Positions 17,581 to 24,720 of a stretch of DNA of 64,000 nucleotides are shown here, in pieces (position 1 is the first letter of the stretch; every line of letters begins with the position of its first letter). The notes beneath the pieces were generated by a model. The model did no database searches, had not been told where the DNA came from, and saw only the letters and a program-made list of their open reading frames with translations. Location of the stretch: assembly GCA_965146665.1 (NCBI GenBank), contig CBCTHE010000005.1, positions 1-64,000 on the forward strand, written 5' to 3'. The stretch comes from Ructibacterium sp965146665 (GTDB taxonomy: Bacteria > Bacillota > Clostridia > Monoglobales > Monoglobaceae). The position numbers were made by a program, and so were the translations under genes.

Positions 17581-17627
17581 AAGCACAGCTTTCGGATCAA
17601 AATCCGCCTGCTGTGCCTTGTTTTTTT
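17581..17627 (+). terminator. Terminator of the DUF6076 gene
   Basis: AAGCACAGC and CGGAT pair with ATCCG and GCTGTGCCTT around a CAAA loop, with a run of seven T after the stem. Confidence 0.85.
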
Positions 17628-17659
17628 ATGATAAAGTCCCGGTATTTCGTCAAAATCTA

Positions 17660-17710
17660 TTGACGGAGAATATAACATTAGATATAATATAAAATAGAAA
17701 TAATGTTATA
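17660..17710 (+). promoter_or_regulatory. Promoter and operator of the HTH-DUF3990 operon
   Basis: TTGACG (17660-17665) and TATAAT (17683-17688), 17-nt spacer. TATAACATTA (17671-17680) and TAATGTTATA (17701-17710) are perfect 10-bp inverted copies on either side of the -10 box. The first gene encodes an XRE-type HTH, so this is a likely autoregulatory operator. Confidence 0.75.
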
Positions 17711-17725
17711 ATTACGAGGTGGCAC

Positions 17726-18601
17726 ATGCAGACGCTTATTAAACAGATAAGAACCTATTTGAATATGAGTCAGACCGAGGTTGCAGAGCAACTGAATGTT
17801 ACCTTTGCAACCGTAAACCGCTGGGAAAACGGTCGTGCTGTGCCGAACAAATTGGCGCAGTCTAAAATGTATGACTTATGTAGGGAAAAGTCTGTTCCCG
17901 TTTATGATATGACTTTGAAAAAGATTTCTGAGGCAGCAGAAGCGATTAAGCCGGAACCAAACCGATTGCTTCTCTATCACGGCTCAAAATCAGGAATTGA
18001 GGGCAAAATCGAGCCGAAAAGCAGAAAACAGTGCGACTTCGGAAAAGGCTTTTATATGGGAACCGATCCCGGTCAGGCGCTCACCCTGATTTGCGATTAT
18101 GAGAAATCTAAGTTCTATGTCGTTTCCATTGCTACAGATACGCTCGCTCAAATCGAAGTCCCTGCCGATATTGACTGGGCAATGCTTGTGGCATACCACC
18201 GGGGAAGAATGGAAAAAATAAACGGTACTGATTTCTATAACAAATACCGTGATATGACCGTAGATAAGGATTTAATTATCGGTAATATTGCGAACGATCG
18301 TATGTTTTTTGTGATTGATAATTTCTTTGTTGGTAACGTAACCGATACGGCGCTTATTCACAGTCTTTCTGCGCTTCAACTCGGCAAGCAGTATGTGGCG
18401 GTTTCTCAAAAGGGCTGCGATGCGGTTCGTATTGAAGCCGAAATCAATCTTTCTTACCTTGAAAGACTATTTATAAAGAATACCGCCGAAGAAAACAGAA
18501 CAAAGGGAATCTCCCTTGCCAATGATATTTGCAGAAATTATCGCCGTGAGGGTTTGTTCTTCGATGAGATACTCGACAAGGCGAAGAACGGAGGGCAATA
18601 A
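17726..18601 (+). CDS. XRE HTH fused to DUF3990 (ADP-ribosyltransferase-like)
   Basis: A 291-residue two-domain protein. Residues 1-60 are an XRE helix-turn-helix (SQTEVAEQLNVTFATVNRWENG). Residues 75-225 match DUF3990: LLYHGSKSGIEGKI, then CDFGKGFYMGTDPGQAL, a pattern of the PARP-like ADP-ribosyltransferase fold. The fusion suggests a toxin that also represses its own promoter through the palindrome at 17671-17710. The stop overlaps the next gene's ATG (TAATG), indicating coupled translation and a probable two-gene toxin-antitoxin unit. Enzyme activity is inferred from the family. Confidence 0.7.
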   Translation: MQTLIKQIRTYLNMSQTEVAEQLNVTFATVNRWENGRAVPNKLAQSKMYDLCREKSVPVYDMTLKKISEAAEAIKPEPNRLLLYHGSKSGIEGKIEPKSRKQCDFGKGFYMGTDPGQALTLICDYEKSKFYVVSIATDTLAQIEVPADIDWAMLVAYHRGRMEKINGTDFYNKYRDMTVDKDLIIGNIANDRMFFVIDNFFVGNVTDTALIHSLSALQLGKQYVAVSQKGCDAVRIEAEINLSYLERLFIKNTAEENRTKGISLANDICRNYRREGLFFDEILDKAKNGGQ

Positions 18602-19014
18602 TGGACGAATTACAGCTAAAGTTATGTGATATTCAAGGCAGGCTGTTTGAATTATCTGCCGAAAAAAAATACAGCAGCGCCGCTTTTGCAAAGGCGTTTA
18701 TGACCTCCGATACCGCAAAGGCGCTTGACTCCGAGTATAATCGGATGCAGTGGGCAGGCGAAGAATATCTCCTTGAGGAGATTGTATCTGCCGCAGGCGA
18801 TTTGTTAACCGCAGACGGTGAAATATACGATACCGACATTTTGTACTGGATCGGTTACATCTACCGCTATTGGCATTATTACAGCAGCGAGGACAGCGCA
18901 AAAATATATAAGCAAGCCCCTGCCCTAACAATGAAACGCAATTATATGATATTTCACACAATGGATCCTGTGCTCGCTATCGAGGATTTAAAGGAGATTC
19001 ATAATCAACAATGA
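18601..19014 (+). CDS. Partner of the DUF3990 protein, possible antitoxin
   Basis: A 137-residue acidic protein, helical by appearance, with a conserved-looking block DILYWIGYIYRYWHYYSSED and a C-terminal MIFHTMDPVLAIEDLKE. I recognise no named family. Translation is coupled to the DUF3990 gene by a one-base overlap, so its likely job is to neutralise or assist that protein. It is the last intact gene before the broken fic copy. Confidence 0.55.
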   Translation: MDELQLKLCDIQGRLFELSAEKKYSSAAFAKAFMTSDTAKALDSEYNRMQWAGEEYLLEEIVSAAGDLLTADGEIYDTDILYWIGYIYRYWHYYSSEDSAKIYKQAPALTMKRNYMIFHTMDPVLAIEDLKEIHNQQ

Positions 19015-19026
19015 TGGAGGTGCAGT

Positions 19027-19165
19027 ATGGCACTTGAAAATAATTGGGACTCACAAGTTCTGCCGACCTTGCCCGTGAGGAAGAACGCATCAGTAAGAAA
19101 AAAGCTGTGGAATTATTTGAAAACGGTGTGCTTGATTCTCTTCCGGCAGGTAAATTTTCTAGATT
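19027..19165 (+). pseudogene. Truncated fic gene start (remnant)
   Basis: The start GGAGGTGCAGTATGGCACTT and the following 130 nt closely match the start of the intact fic gene at 20436 (MALEN, then a region encoding SADLAR.EERISKKKA.ELFENG in the intact copy). One base is missing after codon 5, so the frame is lost, and homology ends near 19165 just before the 393-residue gene. The copies are similar but not identical, so this is an old paralogue cut short rather than a fresh duplication. Confidence 0.8.
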
Positions 19166-19184
19166 ATTATAAAAGGTGAACATT

Positions 19185-20366
19185 ATGGGTGATATGCTTA
19201 GTCTAAACAATAAAATTCAAGAAAATAAAGATAATGCAATATTACGAATGATGAGCGACGCTTCTATCTATACGATGTTGCAGGAGTCTGAGGTTGGTGT
19301 GTCAAACTATACACCGTTACCAATTTCAAGGCTTACCGCATACGGAACAGCGTTCCAGCCACTTGCAACAGCCGTTCAAACGGCAGTGAGTGGGGCTGGA
19401 GGAAGCGGAATATATTATGTCAATACTGCCGGCAAAACAATGTTCCAAATGAAAGGAACAAATAACTTCATTGGCTCATTGCAGACTTCTACCGGTATGG
19501 TTGGTGGCGGTCAGGCACAAATGACACCTCTTGCCTGCGACCCTACTATGCTATTTATGGCAGCAGCGTTGGCAAATATCGAAAAGAAACTTGACGCTAT
19601 TCAGGATATGCAGAAAGAAATGATGGACTTTCTCGTTCAGAAAGAGAAAGCAGACTTGAAAGGTAATTTGAATTTCCTGTTTGATGTATTTAGCAATTAC
19701 AAATACAACTGGAACAATGAAATGTACAAGAACAGTAACCATATAAAAGTTCTTGACATAAGGCAGGAAGCAGAAAAGAAAATTGTTTTCTACCGTGAGC
19801 AAATAATCGCAAAGGTTAATAAGAAATCTTTCGTTCACAGCGACCAAACGGTAAATAAGCAATTACAGGCGGTTCAAGACCAGTTCAAGGATTATCAGCT
19901 TGCGTTATACTTACTTGGCTTCTCGTCATTTTTAGAAGTAATGCTCTTAGGAAACTTTGACGCAGATTACTTAACGAGAATTTCAGATAAATTGGATACA
20001 TATTCTCTTAATTCCAGAGAGTTATATACGAAGTGCTATGATGAAATAGAAAGTTATTCATCAACTTCCGTACAGTCAGCAATGCTGAAAGGCATTGCAA
20101 AGGCAAGCACATCTGTTGGCAAGTTCGTAGAGAAAATTCCGGTTATTAGCAAAGGACAGGCTGATGAAGCATTGATTACGGCAGGCGACAAGTTAGATGA
20201 ATTAAATGCCGGCAAACTGAGAAAGCAGATGAGTTCCTTAATCGAGCATCAAAGCAATTCTATAAGACCTTTTATTGAGAACATTGATACAGTAAACGAA
20301 CTATATAATAAACCAGTACAGTTATTAGTTGATAGAGAAAATCTTTATCTTGCTACCATAGTATAA
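19185..20366 (+). CDS. Unknown 393-residue protein between fic copies
   Basis: No family recognised. Residues 45-125 are rich in Gly, Ala, Ser and Thr with hydrophobic stretches (VSGAGGSGIYYVNTAGK, TGMVGGGQAQMTPLACD). Next is an amphipathic helix pair around LANIEKKLDAIQDMQKEM, followed by a long helical region to the end. There is no signal peptide and no classical membrane helix, but the Gly-rich segment could insert into a membrane. ATG 19185 follows AAAGGTGA. The gene lies exactly between a fic remnant and the intact fic gene, so it has been inserted into a fic locus of a defence island. A role in defence is a guess from context. Confidence 0.5.
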   Translation: MGDMLSLNNKIQENKDNAILRMMSDASIYTMLQESEVGVSNYTPLPISRLTAYGTAFQPLATAVQTAVSGAGGSGIYYVNTAGKTMFQMKGTNNFIGSLQTSTGMVGGGQAQMTPLACDPTMLFMAAALANIEKKLDAIQDMQKEMMDFLVQKEKADLKGNLNFLFDVFSNYKYNWNNEMYKNSNHIKVLDIRQEAEKKIVFYREQIIAKVNKKSFVHSDQTVNKQLQAVQDQFKDYQLALYLLGFSSFLEVMLLGNFDADYLTRISDKLDTYSLNSRELYTKCYDEIESYSSTSVQSAMLKGIAKASTSVGKFVEKIPVISKGQADEALITAGDKLDELNAGKLRKQMSSLIEHQSNSIRPFIENIDTVNELYNKPVQLLVDRENLYLATIV

Positions 20367-20425
20367 TCATTTTCGTATGGTTAAACCCTCAATATACAAT
20401 ATTTAAACCGATATGCTATATAACG

Positions 20426-20572
20426 GAGGTGCAGTATGGCACTTGAAAATAAATTAGGGCTGACAAGCTCTGCCGACCTTGCCCGTGCGGAAGAACGAAT
20501 CAGTAAGAAAAAAGCTCTTGAGCTTTTTGAAAACGGAATTCTTGCTCAATTAGAAGCCGGGAAGTTTTCTGC
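20426..20572 (+). repeat. Second copy of the fic-start repeat
   Basis: GGAGGTGCAGTATGGCACTT and about 130 following bases repeat 19017-19165 with scattered changes. The two copies flank the 393-residue gene in direct orientation. Confidence 0.75.
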
Positions 20573-21041
20573 GCTCAAGGCAATTCACAAATATCTATTT
20601 GATGAAATTTACGACTTTGCCGGAAAAATCAGAACGGTGAATATTGCAAAAGGTAATTTCCGTTTTGCGCCGGTGATGTATATGGAAGCGGCGCTTGAAA
20701 ACATTGACAAAATGCCGCAGTCTACATTTGATGAGATTGTCGAGAAGTATGTGGAAATGAATATCGCCCACCCTTTCCGTGAGGGTAACGGACGCAGTAC
20801 CCGTATTTGGCTGGATCTCATTTTCAAAACCGAACTTCACAAGGTCGTTGATTGGAGCAAGGTTGATAAAGAAGATTATCTTTTAGCTATGGAGCGCAGT
20901 CCGATAAAGGATATCGAAATTAAACATCTGCTCAAAAATGCCTTGACCGATGACATTAATAGTCGTGAAGTCTATATGAAAGGCATCGACCATAGCTACT
21001 ACTATGAGGGATATACAACCTTTAAGACGGAAGAACTGTAA
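20436..21041 (+). CDS. Fic domain protein (AMP-transferase type)
   Basis: A 201-residue Fic protein. The active-site motif HPFREGNGRSTR (around residue 110) is complete, including the catalytic His and the Glu and Asn that bind the nucleotide phosphates. Upstream lies the usual helical core (KAIHKYLFDEIYDFAGKIRTVNIAKGN in outline). Fic proteins usually add AMP to a hydroxyl of a target protein and often act as growth-inhibiting toxins. I see no inhibitory S/T-x-x-x-E-G/N helix, so an unlinked antitoxin or none is possible. ATG follows GGAGGTGCAGT. It is flanked by another Fic protein 640 nt downstream. Confidence 0.88.
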   Translation: MALENKLGLTSSADLARAEERISKKKALELFENGILAQLEAGKFSALKAIHKYLFDEIYDFAGKIRTVNIAKGNFRFAPVMYMEAALENIDKMPQSTFDEIVEKYVEMNIAHPFREGNGRSTRIWLDLIFKTELHKVVDWSKVDKEDYLLAMERSPIKDIEIKHLLKNALTDDINSREVYMKGIDHSYYYEGYTTFKTEEL

Positions 21042-21093
21042 ATTGTTCAAGCAGGTTTACAAAGCATTAATTTGATTGGGAGGATATAATCAT

Positions 21094-21669
21094 TTGAAAA
21101 CAGATACACTTGAGAAAGTTGCACTTCAATTATTGAATCAAAATAGTATAAAGGCTGTAGAAATTCTCAACAATGAATATCCTTTTTCCTTTTTAGATCG
21201 TTCAAAGAGAACATATACAGATACACAAAAAATAAAACAATGCATTAAAGATGGTTTTATAGATAGATATAGCGGAGATCGTTTGGTTAATCCCGGATTG
21301 TTAAAAGTAATTTCTTTTTATCTTCCGAATGATTTCCCTTATCATCCTCGTTGGAAAATGGATAAATGCCATAATGCATATTGGGAACTCATCCCTACAT
21401 TAGATCATATTTATCCAATCGCATTAGGCGGTGCTGATAGCGAAGAAAACTATGCAACTACATCAATGCTGCATAATTCAATAAAAAACAACTGGACTTT
21501 AGAACAATTACAGTGGTCTCTTTATCCTCCGGGAGACATCAAAGAGTGGGATGGATTGACACATTTGTTTATATCCTTGGTTGGGGCTAACAATCAGTTA
21601 TTAAATGATTCTTACATTAAAAAATGGTACATTCTTTCTATAAAAGAAGTAATGAACGAAAAGAAATGA
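21094..21669 (+). CDS. HNH endonuclease-like protein
   Basis: A 191-residue protein with an HNH (beta-beta-alpha metal) core in the middle: LIPTLDHIYPIALGGADSE has the first His with the preceding Asp, and ENYATTSMLHNSIKNN supplies the central Asn and last His/Asn. The N-terminal half is helical and basic. Such nucleases cut DNA using one metal ion and are common in restriction islands. The start is TTG at 21094, 9 nt after GGGAGGA; no ATG fits. It lies between two fic genes on the same strand, 9 nt before the second. The target is unknown. Confidence 0.7.
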   Translation: MKTDTLEKVALQLLNQNSIKAVEILNNEYPFSFLDRSKRTYTDTQKIKQCIKDGFIDRYSGDRLVNPGLLKVISFYLPNDFPYHPRWKMDKCHNAYWELIPTLDHIYPIALGGADSEENYATTSMLHNSIKNNWTLEQLQWSLYPPGDIKEWDGLTHLFISLVGANNQLLNDSYIKKWYILSIKEVMNEKK

Positions 21670-21678
21670 GGTGCAAAT

Positions 21679-22761
21679 ATGCCCGATAAGAATTGGCAAT
21701 TTGAACTTGAAGAATATATAAAGCAGGGCGAACCCGAACAAGCTGAAAAAAGTGAAGCTTGGCAAACTGCTATCGGCTTGCAGGCGGTTGATGGGCTGAA
21801 AACCTCTGAATATTTGCTGGATACTGCCAAGGAGCATATCGAGGGCAATATCACCATCGATGAGGCGCAAAAGCGTATTCACAGCTATTACGAACAACGC
21901 ACTGTCCGCACCGAAGCCGAAAACGAAACCAAAGAGGCGGATATCGTTTCAGCCCGAATCACAAAGCTCTTGGGAGAAAAAGCCTTTCAATTCTCCCCTG
22001 TGGAATGGCTCACCATTCACCGTAGGCTGTTCGAGGGCGTGTTCAGTCACGCCGGTCAGGTCAGACAGTACAACATAACAAAGAAAGAGTGGGTACTGAA
22101 CGGCGATACGGTTATATATGCGGATTGGAACAGCATTAAGGAAACTTTGGATTATGATTTTGCCACCGAAAAGCAATTTTCTTACGAAGACTTGTCCGTA
22201 GATGCTGCTGTAAAGCATTTGGCGAAATTCGCTTCCGACATTTGGCAGATTCACCCCTTCGGCGAGGGCAACACAAGGGCTACCGCCGTGTTTATGATTA
22301 AATATATGAAAACCTTTGGATTCCGTGTCAATAACGATGCGTTTCGTGAAAACTCTTGGTATTTCCGCAACGCATTGGTTCGAGCAAACTATAACGATTT
22401 GCAGAAAGGCATTCATTCCACCACAAAATTTTTGGAATTGTTTTTCGCAAATCTTCTGCTCGGTACAAACCACGAGCTCAAGAACCGCTATATGCACGTT
22501 GATTTTGTGAATGAAAACACTTCCAAAAGTATCAATTCTAAAGTTTCAAAGTGTCAATTTGATACTTTAGACTGCTCTTTAGAAGAACTTGCGGTTTTAG
22601 AATTGGTCGCAAAGAATCCGACAATGAAACAACAAGAGCTTGTTGAGGCAACCGGAAAATCTATTGCTACGATCAAGCGCATTATGAAGTCGCTTCAGGA
22701 TAAAAACTATATCCGTCGTGCAAGCGGCAAACGCTATGGCAAGTGGGAAGTTTTGGTTTGA
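21679..22761 (+). CDS. Fic protein with fused antitoxin-like and HTH domains
   Basis: A 360-residue protein in three parts. Residues 20-75 (IGLQAVDGLKTSEYLLD, then EGNITIDEAQKRI) resemble the VbhA-type antitoxin domain. Residues 95-270 are Fic, with HPFGEGNTRAT as active site, where Thr replaces the usual Gly and Ala the usual Ser, still within the family range. Residues 305-360 form a winged helix (MKQQELVEATGKSIATIKRIMKSL). So toxin, inhibitor and DNA-binding part are on one chain, which would allow self-inhibition and self-repression. It starts 9 nt after the HNH gene and is in one run with the Mrr gene. Confidence 0.82.
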   Translation: MPDKNWQFELEEYIKQGEPEQAEKSEAWQTAIGLQAVDGLKTSEYLLDTAKEHIEGNITIDEAQKRIHSYYEQRTVRTEAENETKEADIVSARITKLLGEKAFQFSPVEWLTIHRRLFEGVFSHAGQVRQYNITKKEWVLNGDTVIYADWNSIKETLDYDFATEKQFSYEDLSVDAAVKHLAKFASDIWQIHPFGEGNTRATAVFMIKYMKTFGFRVNNDAFRENSWYFRNALVRANYNDLQKGIHSTTKFLELFFANLLLGTNHELKNRYMHVDFVNENTSKSINSKVSKCQFDTLDCSLEELAVLELVAKNPTMKQQELVEATGKSIATIKRIMKSLQDKNYIRRASGKRYGKWEVLV

Positions 22762-22785
22762 GATATAAAAATTGAGGTATTAATT

Positions 22786-23691
22786 ATGAATTTAAAGACA
22801 TTATCTTCAGAAGGCAAAATCGCATACTTGATTAAGCCTATTCTGAAAGTATTACAAGAAGCAGGCGGTCAATTAGAGCGTTCTGAAATCAAAGAGCGTA
22901 TTGCTGATATGGATGACCAAATTGCCGAATATTCTGTGCTTGAAAAGAAATCCAAACAAACAGGAAATACCTACAAAGAGTTTAATTTCAAATTTAACTT
23001 TGCCATTAAGGATTTGTTCTTTAATGGTCTACTGACATATACGAATTCCTCTCCCGTTACACTGACCGAAAAAGGGCTGTATCTTGACGTAGATACGCTT
23101 GATGTTCAAAAAGAAATAATCGAACCCTCAAAGAAACATTGGGAAGCACTTAGCCAAAACAACAAAAAGAATAAAACTGTTAATGTTAGCGACAATGAAG
23201 AAGAAACTCAAGCAGAAGAAAAAATCAAAGATGATTTTAAGGAAAATCTGCTTGCTGCTATCGCAAAGATGTCACCTAAGAAGTTCGAAGCTTTCTCAAG
23301 AGCTTTGTTAAATCGTATGGGTGTTGAATTTACTGAAAAAGGTGTTCAAATCAGTAATGACGGCGGAATCGATGGATATGGTTATCACATTGATGTCAAC
23401 GACTTCAGAACTACAAGAGTTGTTATTCAATGCAAGAGATACAACATTGCTCCTGTATCCGAACCTGAGATCAATCAATTCTTGGGAGCAATGAATAAGT
23501 ATCAAGCTGATTATGGTGTGTTTATTACCAACGGAAGATTCACAAACGCCGCCAAAACTGCCGCCAGAGAAGGCTCGCCGATTACTCTTATTGACGGCAA
23601 TGAATTGGTGAGATTAGTTATACGATATGAACTCTACATAACACCAGTTAGAACCTATGTGTTAGATGAATTTTATAATACAGAGGAATAA
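22786..23691 (+). CDS. Mrr-like restriction endonuclease (type IV)
   Basis: A 301-residue protein. Residues 5-110 match the winged Mrr N-terminal domain (AYLIKPILKVLQEAGG). After an acidic linker, residues 155-285 form an Mrr catalytic domain of the PD-(D/E)xK fold: MSPKKFEAFSRALLNRMG, then GGIDGYGYH with the catalytic Asp, then VVIQCKRY with the Q-x-K signature. Mrr enzymes cut methylated or otherwise foreign DNA. ATG follows GAGG. It ends the rightward run before three leftward small genes and a hairpin at 23720-23747. Confidence 0.88.
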   Translation: MNLKTLSSEGKIAYLIKPILKVLQEAGGQLERSEIKERIADMDDQIAEYSVLEKKSKQTGNTYKEFNFKFNFAIKDLFFNGLLTYTNSSPVTLTEKGLYLDVDTLDVQKEIIEPSKKHWEALSQNNKKNKTVNVSDNEEETQAEEKIKDDFKENLLAAIAKMSPKKFEAFSRALLNRMGVEFTEKGVQISNDGGIDGYGYHIDVNDFRTTRVVIQCKRYNIAPVSEPEINQFLGAMNKYQADYGVFITNGRFTNAAKTAAREGSPITLIDGNELVRLVIRYELYITPVRTYVLDEFYNTEE

Positions 23692-23719
23692 ATGAGCACT
23701 ATTTTTATCAAATATGAAT

Positions 23720-23747
23720 GGGCACCCATGCAACAGCATAGGTGCCC
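23720..23747. terminator. Hairpin between Mrr and the small-gene cluster
   Basis: GGGCACC and GGTGCCC pair across 14 nt, between two converging transcripts. It lacks a long T run but is well placed to end both. Confidence 0.5.
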
Positions 23748-23753
23748 TCATTC

Positions 23754-23879
23754 TTAATGTTTTTCTGCTTTGTGACTTGCAAGAGTCTTTCCAGCTTTGC
23801 TCTTTGCAGACTTGGATGAGCCTTTGGACGCTAAAGTTTTTCCCGCTTTACCGACCTTACCACCATGATGTACAGCCAT
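23754..23879 (-). CDS. 41-residue Lys-rich small protein
   Basis: A 41-residue frame, very basic: MAVHHGGKVGKAG, then two copies of KAGKTLAS separated by a Ser/Lys linker. The composition resembles short histone-like or RNA-binding tails. It is followed upstream by DUF2188 and a 71-residue gene on the same strand, a trio I believe recurs in gut Clostridia islands. Its function is unknown. Confidence 0.6.
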   Translation of the reverse strand: MAVHHGGKVGKAGKTLASKGSSKSAKSKAGKTLASHKAEKH

Positions 23880-23897
23880 CGCATTCACCTCCCACTA

Positions 23898-24125
23898 TTA
23901 GCCCTTCGGCGGACAAGGGTCATTGCCGTGGCTGTCTGCGGACTGGATACGTCCGTTCATACTATGGATAACGAACTCGGTGCCCTGATTTCGGCTGATT
24001 TGCCTTCCGGCGTTTACAGCCTGTTCCTTGGTTGTGAAATGACCGCTGGAGCGCTGAGAGCCGCTACGCTTAACATCCCAACCTCCGTTGGAGTTGTGAA
24101 CGACATGATGAGAAGAACGTGCCAT
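23898..24125 (-). CDS. DUF2188 protein
   Basis: A 75-residue protein matching DUF2188: HHVVHNSNGGWDVKRSGSQR, then HFTTKEQAVNAGRQISRNQG and VIHSMNGRIQSADSHGNDP. The fold is a small two-fold repeat of strand-helix units. No function is established for the family; it is frequent in prophages and islands. It lies 5 nt after the 71-residue gene and 18 nt before the 41-residue gene. Confidence 0.8.
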   Translation of the reverse strand: MARSSHHVVHNSNGGWDVKRSGSQRSSGHFTTKEQAVNAGRQISRNQGTEFVIHSMNGRIQSADSHGNDPCPPKG

Positions 24126-24130
24126 ATTAA

Positions 24131-24346
24131 TTACCCCCTGTGTGCTTTCGGACAGCAGGTTGCACAGCCGTCCGCATCAAAATAAATCTTCTTTGCCTGA
24201 GCAACAGCTTCCACTTCGCTTGCAAAATAGCCAACATACTGTGCGCTACGGATGCCAAGCTGAGTGGCGTGCTCCTGGGTATGGACTTCGTGGTGAAGGC
24301 CGGGGTTCAATGTCTGATTGTTGTTAACGTAAAAATGTTTATTCAT
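24131..24346 (-). CDS. 71-residue His/Cys small protein
   Basis: A 71-residue protein starting MNKHFYVNNNQ, with HHEVHTQEH, then GYFASEVEAVAQAKKIY and a C-terminal DGCATCCPKAH. The HEVH and C-x2-C-C/H pattern suggests a zinc site. I start at ATG 24346 after GAAAGGAAA; the longer frame adds 18 residues without a ribosome site. It is the first of three small leftward genes. Its function is unknown. Confidence 0.6.
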   Translation of the reverse strand: MNKHFYVNNNQTLNPGLHHEVHTQEHATQLGIRSAQYVGYFASEVEAVAQAKKIYFDADGCATCCPKAHRG

Positions 24347-24668
24347 ACTTATTTCCTTTCTGCTTGACTGAGCAAGCTCCACATGATATTTTAAAAACAT
24401 ACATATTACGAATGAGCGGTTAATCTGTGCTAGCAGGTTGCCGCTCTTTTTATTTGCGCATAAGGCACCACCTCCTAAAATACTCCGTTCTGTGCTTATA
24501 TCGGTTTTAAGAACGAGACTTTCCTCGGCTGTGCAGCTTTTTGAGATGAACTGGAAAGCTCGTCTTTTTTACAATACCATTATATAGCTGATTTCTATTT
24601 TTGAAAAATTATAGTGTTCGGAACTTGGTGGCAAATTAAAATAAAAATTAAATAATATTGGAAAACAT
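24347..24668. other. Intergenic region between divergent small genes and R-M operon
   Basis: No gene is seen. Around 24480-24560 there are GC-containing inverted stretches (GAGACTTTCC against GGAAAGCTCGTC). The first TTGGTGGCAAAT box lies at 24625-24636. The rest is AT-rich. Confidence 0.4.
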
Positions 24669-24697
24669 TTGATTTTTGGTGGCAAATAGTGTATAAT
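24625..24697 (+). promoter_or_regulatory. R-M operon promoter with paired operator boxes
   Basis: TTGATT (24669-24674) and TATAAT (24692-24697) have a 17-nt spacer. Inside the spacer lies TTGGTGGCAAAT (24676-24687), an exact repeat of 24625-24636, 51 bp upstream (close to five helical turns). Each box contains TTTG/CAAA-like half sites. Binding there would block the promoter, so it is a probable control site for the restriction operon. Confidence 0.7.
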
Positions 24698-24720
24698 GAA
24701 TATGATAGGAGGGGTATGCC

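Noticed and set aside
23714..24367. Plus-strand frames over the small-gene trio
   Set aside because: Shadows of DUF2188 and the 71-residue gene, which have family matches and ribosome sites.
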